This document shows positions 48,074 through 56,995 of a DNA stretch of 64,000 nt, one piece after another (positions within the stretch are counted from its first letter, which is position 1; every line of letters begins with the position of its first letter). Source of the stretch: Paraglaciecola hydrolytica (GTDB lineage Bacteria; Pseudomonadota; Gammaproteobacteria; Enterobacterales; Alteromonadaceae); assembly GCF_001565895.1 (NCBI RefSeq), contig NZ_LSNE01000020.1:69772-133771 (forward strand), written 5' to 3'. The position numbers and the translations under genes are program-made. The notes under the pieces are model-generated. The model had not been told where the DNA came from, did no database searches, and worked only from the letters and a program-made list of their open reading frames with translations.

Positions 48074-49755
48074 ACAATTATACTCCACCATCTACCCCCC
48101 AGCGCAGCCGGGGACTAATTACCACTTTCTTTGTAATAAGCTTCCTAATCTTAAGCTGTAGCAGTTTTTATCTGTTTTGGTTTAAAGAGTTTGGCCAACT
48201 TGATAGACACGCTGAGTTTATTTTTTCAGCAATCAAAGAGCTTATTTTCTATCATAGTTCAGTAACGATTGAACAATATTGGATTGCTTTATCAGAAGGG
48301 CAGATCAGAGCAAAGCTTCTTAGTTATGCAACATTAGTCATCGTTTTATCAGCTTTTTTAAGTTTCATAGCGATTCGGCTGCTTTTTTTTAGACATGCGG
48401 GAAGAACTCAAGATATAAAAGTAAAGGGTGGAAAACTTAGACTACGTACTCCGGATAAAACCATCCAAAAGGGGGCTTCCCATTTATTTATCCACCCGGA
48501 GTTGCCTTTGGATTCACACCAATACACGGGGAACTTATTTACTTTCGGTGCGCATGGTAGCGGAAAATCTACACTAATTAAGTTTTTGGTGTCTCAACTG
48601 ATTGGTCAACGCGGGAAGTCCGTAATTCTTTTTGATGAAAAAAGAGAGTACACCCAAATATTTTATAAGCCGGATTCCGTCCATTTGATAGCTCCGTGGG
48701 ATGCAAGAACGTGCATTTGGGATATTGGCAGTGATTTGAAATCTATTCCTCAGTTTCGTCAATTTGTGTCACAGCTAATCCCAATAGACGAAAGCAAACC
48801 TACGTGGGGGCAAGGCGCTCAAGATATAATGATTGCCCTAATGCTGTGTTGCCAGAAAGAAAGTTCTCTATCATGGAAAGCATTGAGTCACTGGCTCAGT
48901 ATGCCAGTAGATGATTGGCTCGATAGCTTCGAAAAGTACTACCCTCCCGCACTAAAATTTATTACTGGCGCAGATGAAACCGTAAGTAGCTACATTTCAA
49001 ATCTATCATCGAATATTGCATGGATTCATGACTTAGCGTTACTTGAAAATTCGTCGAACAAGAAAATTTCGTTTAATGAATGGATAAAAGGCGACAGGTC
49101 TAAATTCAATACAGTAATAATTCAGTCCCACCCATTCCATACCGAAATGATGGCCAAATTAGCTAGTGCTATATTGCACTGTGTTTCCTTGGAAGTCTTG
49201 TCTTCAGAAGATAACGAAAGTGAGGAGTTATGGTTGATATTGGACGAGTTAGGCAATCTACCAAAATTAGAATCACTTCAAAAATGGTTATCTACGGGAC
49301 GCTCCAAAGGTGCTAGAACCATTGCCGGAACGCAAAACATTTCTCAAACGAAAGAAGTCTACGGCGAAAACATTTCAGAAACCTTATTAAGCCTCTTTAA
49401 AAACCACGTGGTCTTCCAATGTGGTGCAATTGGAAAAACTCCAGAGCTAGCTTCTGATAGCTTAGGGCAAGTTGTTTTTGAGCGTCCTAGCAAATCATCC
49501 TCGTCAAATGGTGACAGCACCTTCACATGGCACAAGTTCACAGAAAATCTTGTTCCAAAAGTAGACATTATCAATTTAAAAAATACTAAATTTGGTGTTG
49601 TTGGCTTTGCCAAAGTATCCGGTGATTCCGATGTTTATAAACTTGAATGGGGATACAACCAATACGCACAGATTGCTCCTAGTACAGTAATTAGTGATGG
49701 AAGTGAACATGAGCAAACCAAGTCAAACAGACTGAAAGTTAAAAGGACTGGCTAA
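48070..49755 (+). CDS. Type IV coupling protein, TrwB/TraD family
   Basis: This 561-aa protein has two N-terminal membrane segments (about residues 13-36 and 86-106). A RecA-like motor follows with Walker A FGAHGSGKSTLIK and Walker B LWLILDELGNLPKL, then the family stretch STGRSKGARTIAGTQNISQ. It pumps the relaxase-DNA complex toward a type IV secretion channel. No channel genes are in the window. Its last base is the first base of the relaxase ATG (TAATG overlap), so the two are coupled. Confidence 0.9.
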   Translation: MNNYTPPSTPQRSRGLITTFFVISFLILSCSSFYLFWFKEFGQLDRHAEFIFSAIKELIFYHSSVTIEQYWIALSEGQIRAKLLSYATLVIVLSAFLSFIAIRLLFFRHAGRTQDIKVKGGKLRLRTPDKTIQKGASHLFIHPELPLDSHQYTGNLFTFGAHGSGKSTLIKFLVSQLIGQRGKSVILFDEKREYTQIFYKPDSVHLIAPWDARTCIWDIGSDLKSIPQFRQFVSQLIPIDESKPTWGQGAQDIMIALMLCCQKESSLSWKALSHWLSMPVDDWLDSFEKYYPPALKFITGADETVSSYISNLSSNIAWIHDLALLENSSNKKISFNEWIKGDRSKFNTVIIQSHPFHTEMMAKLASAILHCVSLEVLSSEDNESEELWLILDELGNLPKLESLQKWLSTGRSKGARTIAGTQNISQTKEVYGENISETLLSLFKNHVVFQCGAIGKTPELASDSLGQVVFERPSKSSSSNGDSTFTWHKFTENLVPKVDIINLKNTKFGVVGFAKVSGDSDVYKLEWGYNQYAQIAPSTVISDGSEHEQTKSNRLKVKRTG

Positions 49756-52250
49756 TGGTAAGTCTTTCCGCAATCAACAATATTGAGTATTACAAAAATA
49801 TTGATGATGAAAATTACTATCTATCAGATGCATTGTTAGGAGTATGTCACGGAAAACTAAAGGATCACTTTAAACTTGCTAACGGAATCGATCACACAAG
49901 TTTTGAAAATATTCTAACTGCAAAACATCCTAAAACAGGGAGCAAGCTCTTTGATGCTAACCAAAATATCAAGAGAGCTGGATGGGATTTGACGTTTTCA
50001 GCGCCAAAATCAGTGTCACTTCAATGGGCTAGCTCTAATGAAATGGAACGTAAGCAAATAGAGAATGCCCAAACAGAAGCTGTTAAGAGCACGATAGATT
50101 ATATCGAGCGTTACATAGCGGGGGTTAAGCGGGGGAAAAACGGCGAGAAAAAAGAGAGTTCAAAAGCTATCTTAGCTGTAATTGTGAACCATTTTGTTTC
50201 TCGTGAGTTAGAGCCTCAGATTCATAGTCATACCGTGATCCCAAACGTTACTTTAGCTGAAGACGGAAAACTGATGGCTATAGACAGTCGAAAGTTTTAT
50301 ACAAATCAAAAAGTTATAGGAGCTATTTATCGATCCCAACTTGCTAAAAACTTGTTAGATCTGGGGATTGAACTTGAAAAAGACGGTGAGTCATTCCGAT
50401 TACAAAACATACCGAGAGAATTGGAGTCTCAGTTTTCTACTAGAACTCAACAGATAAAAAGAGAACTGAAGAACAGAGGCGTTAAGACTAGCGCTTCAAA
50501 TCAAGGCGACCTAATTAAATTAGCAACTAGAAAAATTAAAAAATCGGTGTCTTTGAGTGAGCTATTACCAATCTGGCAAGAGAAAATCACCAACGCCCAA
50601 ATACATATCAACAGCGCTGTTGAGCCAGTTATAGATTGGCAAAAAAGACCGTCTCCACTTAAACGGCTTATTGAAAACTTTTCGAGCTTCACTAGACAGC
50701 AATTGGAATATGAAATTTTAGTTGATGAAGTTTTTTCAAAAAAAAACATCATTGATCTAAAGAGAACCATTAACACCAAGTTTGCATCAAATGAAATAGT
50801 TAAGTTGGCACAGCGCGAATATCAAAGCCAATACACAAGTCGTAAAGTACTACAAGCTGAGTCCCAGTTAATTCAACATATTGAGAGTATTAACTCGGAG
50901 GCTAATCATGCTTTTGATAAAGACGAACTATCAGAAGCTTTGCTGAAATTTGAAGGCGAAACAGGATTCAAAGTTACGGTTGAGCAACACGCTGCCTTGA
51001 AATCAGCATGTTTAAAAAATGACTTTTCCATAGTTCAAGGGTCTGCTGGCGCTGGAAAATCTACAGTGATGCGTGTAGTGCAACTCTTGTCGGAAGCAAG
51101 TGGGAAAACAGTGATTGGTGCGACAATATTGAAAAAAGCAGCGCAAAACTTATCAGAAGAAACAGGAATTCAATCGTTCACAATTGCCAAAATACAACAC
51201 TTGCTAGACAAGAATAAAGCTTGGCTAGATAACGTGGATATATTAGTTATTGATGAAGCTGGTCAAGTTCCATCTATGACACTTCTGGATCTAGCTGTAG
51301 CTGCGAGAAAAAGTAAAACAAAGTTGATTCTGACTGGTGAGGATAAGCAGTTAGATGCAATCAGCCATGGTGGAGCATTAGCCTTCCTTTCCGAAAAGTT
51401 TGGTTGTTCTAGAATTGAAACAATTCAACGACAAAGCAACATGGAAGAAAGGCAAGTAGTTTTGCAGCTTAGGGAGGGCGAGGCTAAAAAAGCCTTTGGA
51501 TATTTGAATAAGCAAAATAGATTGGATTTTCGCGAAAACGCTGAGAAAGCAAAGGAAGCATTAGTTGCAGATGCAATGTCATATAGTGACAACAATAAAG
51601 ACAAAGACTTCATCATTCTCGCGGCAAAATGGACTCAAGTTAACAATTTGTCCTCACTCGTCAGAAAACACTTTAAATCCAAGGGATTAATTAAGGGTGA
51701 TGAATACACATGCTCTTGTGCCATTTCAGACAAAGTGTTTGAACTTTCATTCTCGGAAGGTGATTTAGTTAGGTTTTCAAAAAATGATTACCAACTAGGC
51801 GTAGTTAACGGCTCTAAAGGAACCATAAATAAAATAATTAAAAAAGAAAGTGGCGAATTGGTTTTTAATATCACTCTTAGTTGCGGTAGAGAATTGACTT
51901 TTAATACCCGTAAATATTCGGATGAACACGGAAACGTTAACTTGGGATACGCCTATGCATCGACTGTATACAGTAGCCAAGGTCTGACGATAAATGGGGA
52001 TAGCTTTGTGCTTTGGGATGCATCAATGCACCGGGCAATGACCTATGTTGCAGGCTCCCGTCATAAAGAACATAGTCATTGGTATTTTAATAAGGCTCAA
52101 CTTGAGGAACATAGAATAGAAGTAAACCAACCGTATATTAATATTGTTTGCAAACTGGCGACAGAAAATAAGCAAAGAAGTCTGGCTTCAAAATTATTAT
52201 CTGCTGACTTAAACGTTGCAATGGATAACTCCTCTCTAGTTTTAAACTAA
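49755..52250 (+). CDS. MobF-family conjugative relaxase-helicase (TrwC/TraI type)
   Basis: This 831-aa protein has an N-terminal relaxase domain with tyrosine pairs (Tyr12/Tyr13, Tyr21/Tyr22), GWDLTFSAPKSVSL and the histidine triad His146, His157, His159 (HFVSRELEPQIHSH). A RecD-like helicase follows, with Walker A QGSAGAGKST near residue 430 and LVIDEAGQVPS. It nicks oriT, stays bound to the 5' end and unwinds the strand. It is shorter than TrwC (966 aa) and TraI (1756 aa) but keeps both domains. The gene arrangement RHH-coupling protein-relaxase matches R388. Confidence 0.92.
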   Translation: MVSLSAINNIEYYKNIDDENYYLSDALLGVCHGKLKDHFKLANGIDHTSFENILTAKHPKTGSKLFDANQNIKRAGWDLTFSAPKSVSLQWASSNEMERKQIENAQTEAVKSTIDYIERYIAGVKRGKNGEKKESSKAILAVIVNHFVSRELEPQIHSHTVIPNVTLAEDGKLMAIDSRKFYTNQKVIGAIYRSQLAKNLLDLGIELEKDGESFRLQNIPRELESQFSTRTQQIKRELKNRGVKTSASNQGDLIKLATRKIKKSVSLSELLPIWQEKITNAQIHINSAVEPVIDWQKRPSPLKRLIENFSSFTRQQLEYEILVDEVFSKKNIIDLKRTINTKFASNEIVKLAQREYQSQYTSRKVLQAESQLIQHIESINSEANHAFDKDELSEALLKFEGETGFKVTVEQHAALKSACLKNDFSIVQGSAGAGKSTVMRVVQLLSEASGKTVIGATILKKAAQNLSEETGIQSFTIAKIQHLLDKNKAWLDNVDILVIDEAGQVPSMTLLDLAVAARKSKTKLILTGEDKQLDAISHGGALAFLSEKFGCSRIETIQRQSNMEERQVVLQLREGEAKKAFGYLNKQNRLDFRENAEKAKEALVADAMSYSDNNKDKDFIILAAKWTQVNNLSSLVRKHFKSKGLIKGDEYTCSCAISDKVFELSFSEGDLVRFSKNDYQLGVVNGSKGTINKIIKKESGELVFNITLSCGRELTFNTRKYSDEHGNVNLGYAYASTVYSSQGLTINGDSFVLWDASMHRAMTYVAGSRHKEHSHWYFNKAQLEEHRIEVNQPYINIVCKLATENKQRSLASKLLSADLNVAMDNSSLVLN

Positions 52251-52412
52251 GCTTTGTGAGAAATTGTATTAAACGATTCGTTTTTATAAGTTGATGCACA
52301 AATTGCAGTTAAGGTAATACACTTCCTCGGCTAAATCTGTGGTGTTCTGGTAATTCGTAAAGGCACACAATTTATAAAGTTTAATCGGAGAAGCTTTAGA
52401 GAAAGAAGAACA

Positions 52413-53126
52413 ATGTCTAGGAACTTAGTGGTAACAGCGCACCAACCCCATTTTCTGCCATGGATGGGCTATTTTAATAAATTGGTGAACTCTGATATTT
52501 TTCTTGTTCAGGATAATGTGCAATTTAGGAAGTTGTATTTTCAAAATAGAACATTCATTAAAAACATGCACGGAGACAAGTATAGGCTAACAATACCTGT
52601 TTCATTTAGTCATAGTGATTCTATAAAAGATGTTCGAATTGCTAACTCAAAATGGCGTCTTAGTATCTTAAGGACAATAGAATATTCATATTGCAAAGCA
52701 CCATTCTTTGATGATTTATGGGACGATATAGAATCGGTAATATCAGGTAAATCAGTATACCTTGTAGATATTACAATTCCGCTACTACAGATCCTAATCG
52801 AAACTTTAGGATTGAATAATCTGAAACTATGCTACACAAGTGACTTTGGCGTTCAAGGAAGCTCTACCCAGAAGCTTATCCTGATTGCAGAAAAATTAGG
52901 TGTAAATAGATTTATTTTTGGAGAGGGAGGAAGTTTAGCGCACCACAACTTAGACCTAATGAAAAAGGCTGGAATATCCGTAGTACAACAGAGTTTTGTT
53001 GACAAACATCCTGTTTATCCACAGATTCATGGTAATTTCGTGTCAGAACTATCTGTTATTGATAGTTTGTTTAATGTAGGTTTTGATAATACAAAAGCGA
53101 TGCTGTTGAAAGCATGGAAGATATAA
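52413..53126 (+). CDS. WbqC-like family protein
   Basis: This 237-aa cytoplasmic protein begins with the family signature VVTAHQPHFLPWMGYFNK and continues with DNVQFRKLYFQNRTFIK and RLTIPVSFS, typical of WbqC-like proteins. The biochemical function is not established; many sit in surface-polysaccharide or natural-product loci. It is the first gene of a three-gene operon with a membrane protein and a HAD-Nudix fusion, all with low G+C composition. Its end provides the AAGGAG site for the next TTG start. Confidence 0.8.
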   Translation: MSRNLVVTAHQPHFLPWMGYFNKLVNSDIFLVQDNVQFRKLYFQNRTFIKNMHGDKYRLTIPVSFSHSDSIKDVRIANSKWRLSILRTIEYSYCKAPFFDDLWDDIESVISGKSVYLVDITIPLLQILIETLGLNNLKLCYTSDFGVQGSSTQKLILIAEKLGVNRFIFGEGGSLAHHNLDLMKKAGISVVQQSFVDKHPVYPQIHGNFVSELSVIDSLFNVGFDNTKAMLLKAWKI

Positions 53127-53138
53127 AGGAGAGCGACA

Positions 53139-53963
53139 TTGACAGCCATAAGAGAAAACGTCGTTAATTTTGCGTCAAAGGTAACGGAGTGGTTAATATA
53201 TGGTTGCGTTGCCATTTTATTAGTAGAGGAGTTTATTAGGTCGGTTTTCAACTACAGTTTCCTAACAACGGAAAATAGCGATGCAAGAATTTCCATAGGC
53301 ATATTTGCCCTTACTACTTTTATAGCCATCATGAAAGTAGAAGTTTCAAATATGAGAATTCTTGTTTCTAGAAGCACTACTAAATTACTTGGAGTACTCG
53401 AAGTATTGCACTCTCATGAAAACATTGATTTTTGCGAGATGCTCGAAACAGCTAGTGAAATAAAAGTACTTAGTTTATCTGGAACAAAAGCTGCATCCTT
53501 AGGAGATGGGAGAGTTCAGGAACTTCTATCTGATCCTTCAAGAAAATCCAAAATTACCATCTTACTTGCAAATCCATATTCTGAAGCCATAAAAACACGC
53601 TATATGAAAGATGAACCCGATTCATTTGAAACTGGTATAGAAGGAATTAATCGCCGTCTTATCGCCCTCAAAAGAATAATTTCTGAGCTACCAATTGTAG
53701 CCAGAAAAAAAATAGATGTTCGTGTATTTAATAACTATCCAGTTGTATCAATTGTGCAAGCGGACAACGATTTATATTCAACTACCTACGGTTACAAGTT
53801 AAGAGGGGGAGACTGTCCTAAAGTCCACTCATTAAAAAATGGTGAGCACGGTGTTTTCCTGCTTCGGCACTTTAAAAAAGTTTACGATGAAGCCATTCCT
53901 CTATTTGATTGGTATGAGAAATTTGGAGAGGATCAATTACTGGATAGTAAAAATGAAGAATAA
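53139..53963 (+). CDS. Membrane-anchored protein with PLD-like cytoplasmic domain
   Basis: It starts with TTG at 53139 after a good AAGGAG site; 274 aa. Two hydrophobic segments (about residues 17-36 and 50-66) are followed by a cytoplasmic domain with VLSLSGTKAASLGDG and ITILLANPYSEAIKTRY. That pattern is seen in phospholipase-D-like regulatory domains (DUF5919-type), but without a clear HxKxxxxD motif. It overlaps the HAD-Nudix start by 11 bp. The role is unknown; coupling to a nucleotide-hydrolase fusion suggests a sensor-effector pair. The fold assignment is tentative. Confidence 0.5.
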   Translation: MTAIRENVVNFASKVTEWLIYGCVAILLVEEFIRSVFNYSFLTTENSDARISIGIFALTTFIAIMKVEVSNMRILVSRSTTKLLGVLEVLHSHENIDFCEMLETASEIKVLSLSGTKAASLGDGRVQELLSDPSRKSKITILLANPYSEAIKTRYMKDEPDSFETGIEGINRRLIALKRIISELPIVARKKIDVRVFNNYPVVSIVQADNDLYSTTYGYKLRGGDCPKVHSLKNGEHGVFLLRHFKKVYDEAIPLFDWYEKFGEDQLLDSKNEE

Positions 53964-54978
53964 TGAAACGCTAATAATTTTTGATCTTTTCGGTGTTGTT
54001 TTCAACAAAGGCCTTGAGTCGTCCATTGATCGTTTGGTAGCAGTCTTAAACAGGCCAGAAGACGAAATCGAGAAAGCCTACAGGCATTGGGAACAACTAT
54101 TCGATAGAGGAGAAATTGATGAAGATATTTTCTGGTCAAAAATAAATATCCAGCTCGGATCAAATATAAACCCTTCAGTATTATCAAATATCGTGATTTC
54201 GGCATACAGGCCTAGAATGCAAACAATCCAGTTAGCGAGGTTTTTAAAGCGACACCACAAAGTCGTAGTTTATTCAAATTACAGAAAAGAATGGTTTAAT
54301 CAACTGGATGATATTTATGATATCGAAGTAAATTTTGATGATGTAATCATCTCATCAGATACTGGACTATTAAAGCCAGATGCTAATGTTTTTTATTACC
54401 TTGAGCGAGAGTTTAAAGTCCCAATTGAGAACATGGTATTGATTGATGATGATATATCTAACATTAGTGGAATCAAAAATTTAGGTGGAAATGGTGTTTT
54501 ATTTAGGAATGTATATGAAGCTGAGGTAATTACCCGTTCAATCCTAAAAGAAAAAATGCCGAGTTATGATTATTCATATTCGGGAATACTGATTAGAACA
54601 AAACAAGGAGCATTGATATTTCAGCGAAGGGATAAAAAGCCTAGCATTCAAAACTCAGGCAAATTATCTGTATTTGGTGGTCGAGGAAAAAAGAAAGAAA
54701 ATCCTGTGGAATGTGCTTTACGAGAACTATGGGAGGAGACTGGTATTATAAAAACTCCTGAAGAAATGACTTTGTTAAGAAACTATGGTGCACCAGATGA
54801 AAATGACTGTTGGGTAAATTGCTCGTATTTTCTTGTCGAGGCTGAAGTGAACGATATTGACATCAGAGAAGGTCATGGTGTTGAAGTGTGGTACCCAAAC
54901 CAAGCATTAGATCAAAAAGATCTTACTGATGTACCTCGAGTACTTATTGAATCAATTATTGAGAAAAAGCAGTTCTAA
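53953..54978 (+). CDS. HAD phosphatase - Nudix hydrolase fusion
   Basis: The start at 53953 is chosen because the HAD fold begins there and it overlaps the previous stop; 341 aa. Residues 1-190 are a HAD domain: FDLFGVV (Asp11), VVYSNYR, LLKPDANVFYYL and VLIDDDISNISG. Residues 200-341 are a Nudix domain with the complete box starting GRGKKKE and ending RELWEETGI. Fusions of this type suggest processing of a nucleotide diphosphate or activated sugar followed by dephosphorylation. With WbqC and the membrane protein it forms an uncharacterised cassette in element cargo position. Confidence 0.82.
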   Translation: MKNNETLIIFDLFGVVFNKGLESSIDRLVAVLNRPEDEIEKAYRHWEQLFDRGEIDEDIFWSKINIQLGSNINPSVLSNIVISAYRPRMQTIQLARFLKRHHKVVVYSNYRKEWFNQLDDIYDIEVNFDDVIISSDTGLLKPDANVFYYLEREFKVPIENMVLIDDDISNISGIKNLGGNGVLFRNVYEAEVITRSILKEKMPSYDYSYSGILIRTKQGALIFQRRDKKPSIQNSGKLSVFGGRGKKKENPVECALRELWEETGIIKTPEEMTLLRNYGAPDENDCWVNCSYFLVEAEVNDIDIREGHGVEVWYPNQALDQKDLTDVPRVLIESIIEKKQF

Positions 54979-55268
54979 AATAATAAAGGTTAATGGGATT
55001 AACTATGAGCAGTAACTCCCAATCATTATGTGTAGTGACTCTTTCACCAATATTCAGAGACAGCCGCTAAAACAGCGGCCTTGAACATTTATTTATCATT
55101 TCATGCTCTATAACAAGTGTCTTTCTGCACTCTCAATAAGTTCTTTTAATTCACTTTGTTTGATAGATTTTCCGCCAACTAGTTCATTAACCATCGCTAT
55201 ACAAACTTTCCAGTAAACACTAAACAAGACATGTTCGACCCTTTCAATTGGGTCAGGTACATTTAAGT
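54979..55268. other. 290-bp region holding a frame-shifted continuation of the next leftward gene
   Basis: On the minus strand a frame without its own ATG near its start reads NVPDPIERVEHVLFSVYWK and on to a TAG at 55108-55110. It begins exactly where the gene at 55269-55568 ends, one frame back. See that entry. Otherwise nothing is visible. Confidence 0.45.
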
Positions 55269-55568
55269 CTAAAACTGCTGTAATTTTTTATTTTCCGCTG
55301 CAATACAAGCTTGTAAAGGAAGACTTATCTTTGGATTTTTACGCTTTCCATACCACTGACGGATCGCGTGCTCTCCGACAATTAAAAAAGCTACATAGTC
55401 AGCGTAATCTCCTATGTTTAATAAATCTCCAACAAGTCTATCTTGTGGTAACTTGAGATTATTTGGATATGAACAAACATATTCCATTTCAACACCGACA
55501 TTCCATGCCATAACCAAATGACTAATTTCGTACACAGAGAATATTTCATAATCGTTGTAAGTTTTCAT
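55269..55568 (-). CDS. Small hypothetical protein, possibly truncated by a -1 frameshift
   Basis: This 99-aa cytoplasmic protein of unknown family (YEISHLVMAWNVGVEME, HAIRQWYGKRKNPKISLPL) lies 11 bp from the integrase gene. Near its stop is an A6 run (frame reads AAT AAA AAA TTA). In the -1 frame the coding continues for about 58 residues to 55108 with protein-like composition. It is therefore either a programmed frameshift, a decayed gene or a homopolymer error. Function not recognised. Confidence 0.5.
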   Translation of the reverse strand: MKTYNDYEIFSVYEISHLVMAWNVGVEMEYVCSYPNNLKLPQDRLVGDLLNIGDYADYVAFLIVGEHAIRQWYGKRKNPKISLPLQACIAAENKKLQQF

Positions 55569-55579
55569 CGAAGCTTCCT

Positions 55580-56557
55580 CTAACCTAACTTGCCGACTAA
55601 ATCTTCTGCTCGCAAATGGGTATATTTCTTAAGCATTGCTAAGTCTTTATGCCCAGTAATTGCTGAAACCTCCATTATCCCTAGCCCCTTCTCGAAGAGC
55701 CTGCTGGTAGCTTCGTGGCGTAAGTCATGAAATCTTAAATCCAACAAATTCGCTCGTTTAGTAATACGTCTGAACGCTTGACCTATAGAGTCGCCTCTTA
55801 TAGGAAAAATAAATTCGTCTACCTGTGTTTGTGACTGCAAAATAGCATTTGCTTTAGAGGAAAGTGGAATTACTCTATCTTCTCCATTTTTAGTATCTTC
55901 GATAGTTACAATACGAGATACAGAGTTGTAATTTGACCATTTGAGTTTGGTGATCTCTCCTCGTCTCATACCAGTTTCGATAGCAAGGTCAATTATTGGA
56001 GCTATCTCGCCACCATACTTAAGAGCCTCATTTATCAGCGTTGAATATTCACCTTGCTCAAGTCGTCTATCTCTTGATTTTCCTTTTTTAGGGAGTGCAA
56101 TTGAGCTAACTGGATTTCCTTTGGGTAGAAAAATCTGCCATTCATTAATTGCATAGTCGAAAAAACGTCTCTTCAACAACAGATCTTTTCTAACCGTATC
56201 CCCCTTAACAACTTTAAGTCTGCTTTCTTTGTATTCCTTGATCACCTCTGTGGTCATATCGATCATTCGATGCTCTGGAAAAGTTTTAATGAGCCGATTT
56301 AGGGCATATATCGTTACATCAGAGGATTTTTGAGGTTGAACCACCTCTTCCCAATATTTGTGGATTAGGTCTGAAAATAAATGGGACTCGGCAGCACATG
56401 TAGACTGGAAAGATCCCATATCTATTTTATTCTCAACATCTCTTGCCCACTTTAAAGCCAATGCTTTAGTTAAGAATGTTTTTGATAGTGACTTTTGCCC
56501 TTTTCTTCTTACCTTTACTTGCCATTTACCATTTGGTCTTTTAGTAATTGTTGCCAT
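55580..56557 (-). CDS. Tyrosine recombinase integrase of element 1
   Basis: The start at 56557 follows AAAGGAG and begins MATITKRPNGKWQVKVRRKG, the usual N-terminal Arm-binding domain; 325 aa. Catalytic residues are in ETGMRRGEITKLKW (Arg), HDLRHEATSRL (His-x-x-Arg), ITGHKDLAML (His) and KKYTHL (Tyr). It is placed next to the right att copy and transcribed inward, as for tRNA-targeting islands. It catalyses integration into and excision from tRNA-Arg. Confidence 0.93.
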   Translation of the reverse strand: MATITKRPNGKWQVKVRRKGQKSLSKTFLTKALALKWARDVENKIDMGSFQSTCAAESHLFSDLIHKYWEEVVQPQKSSDVTIYALNRLIKTFPEHRMIDMTTEVIKEYKESRLKVVKGDTVRKDLLLKRRFFDYAINEWQIFLPKGNPVSSIALPKKGKSRDRRLEQGEYSTLINEALKYGGEIAPIIDLAIETGMRRGEITKLKWSNYNSVSRIVTIEDTKNGEDRVIPLSSKANAILQSQTQVDEFIFPIRGDSIGQAFRRITKRANLLDLRFHDLRHEATSRLFEKGLGIMEVSAITGHKDLAMLKKYTHLRAEDLVGKLG

Positions 56558-56768
56558 GATTAGTAATCTCCTTTGATTGAATTCATGGCATATTTTCCAT
56601 AAATAACAGGAGACTGTGTTTTTGAGAAAAGGCGGCTTACTTCGCAAACTAAATGCGAATTTGAAGTCGAAAGTTGTATTACTTGCTTTGTCTTGTTCAA
56701 AATGAGTGTCCCCAAATTGTCCCAAGAGTTAAGCTGATTTTTGAAGAGGTAGGCTATAGCCCATAAAG

Positions 56769-56815
56769 AATGGCGCACCCGGCGAGATTCGAACTCACGA
56801 CCTCTGCCTCCGGAG
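56769..56815 (-). repeat. Central attachment site: second tRNA-Arg(CCG) 3'-half copy
   Basis: This 47-bp sequence is identical to 38414-38460 and contains the T-arm and acceptor end of tRNA-Arg(CCG) on the minus strand. It lacks the 5' half of the tRNA, so it is the junction between elements 1 and 2 rather than the intact gene. Confidence 0.9.
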
Positions 56816-56995
56816 TGCAATTTTATGGTGTTTTTTGGTGAACAACCATGAACACTAAAATATTTAAAAATACCATTAATCCCTTTATTTATATGACCTG
56901 TGTGCTTTCATGGTTTTTCTGTGTTGTTTCTTCTTGTTCATTGTTGCACAATCAATCTGCTACATATTTGCTACACAGAAATTTTTAGAGGCCAA

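Larger units (their letters stand above)
38414..56815. mobile_element. Integrative mobilizable element (element 1) at tRNA-Arg(CCG)
   Basis: The element is bounded by the 47-bp direct repeats, with a tyrosine integrase next to its right end. It carries an R388-like mobilisation block (47792-52250) but no recognisable type IV secretion genes, so it must use a helper channel. Cargo consists of restriction-modification (38724-42847), a secreted Hedgehog-like cassette (43317-45724), and a three-gene WbqC/HAD-Nudix operon (52413-54978). The DNA is visibly more A+T-rich than the pectin locus. Confidence 0.85.
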
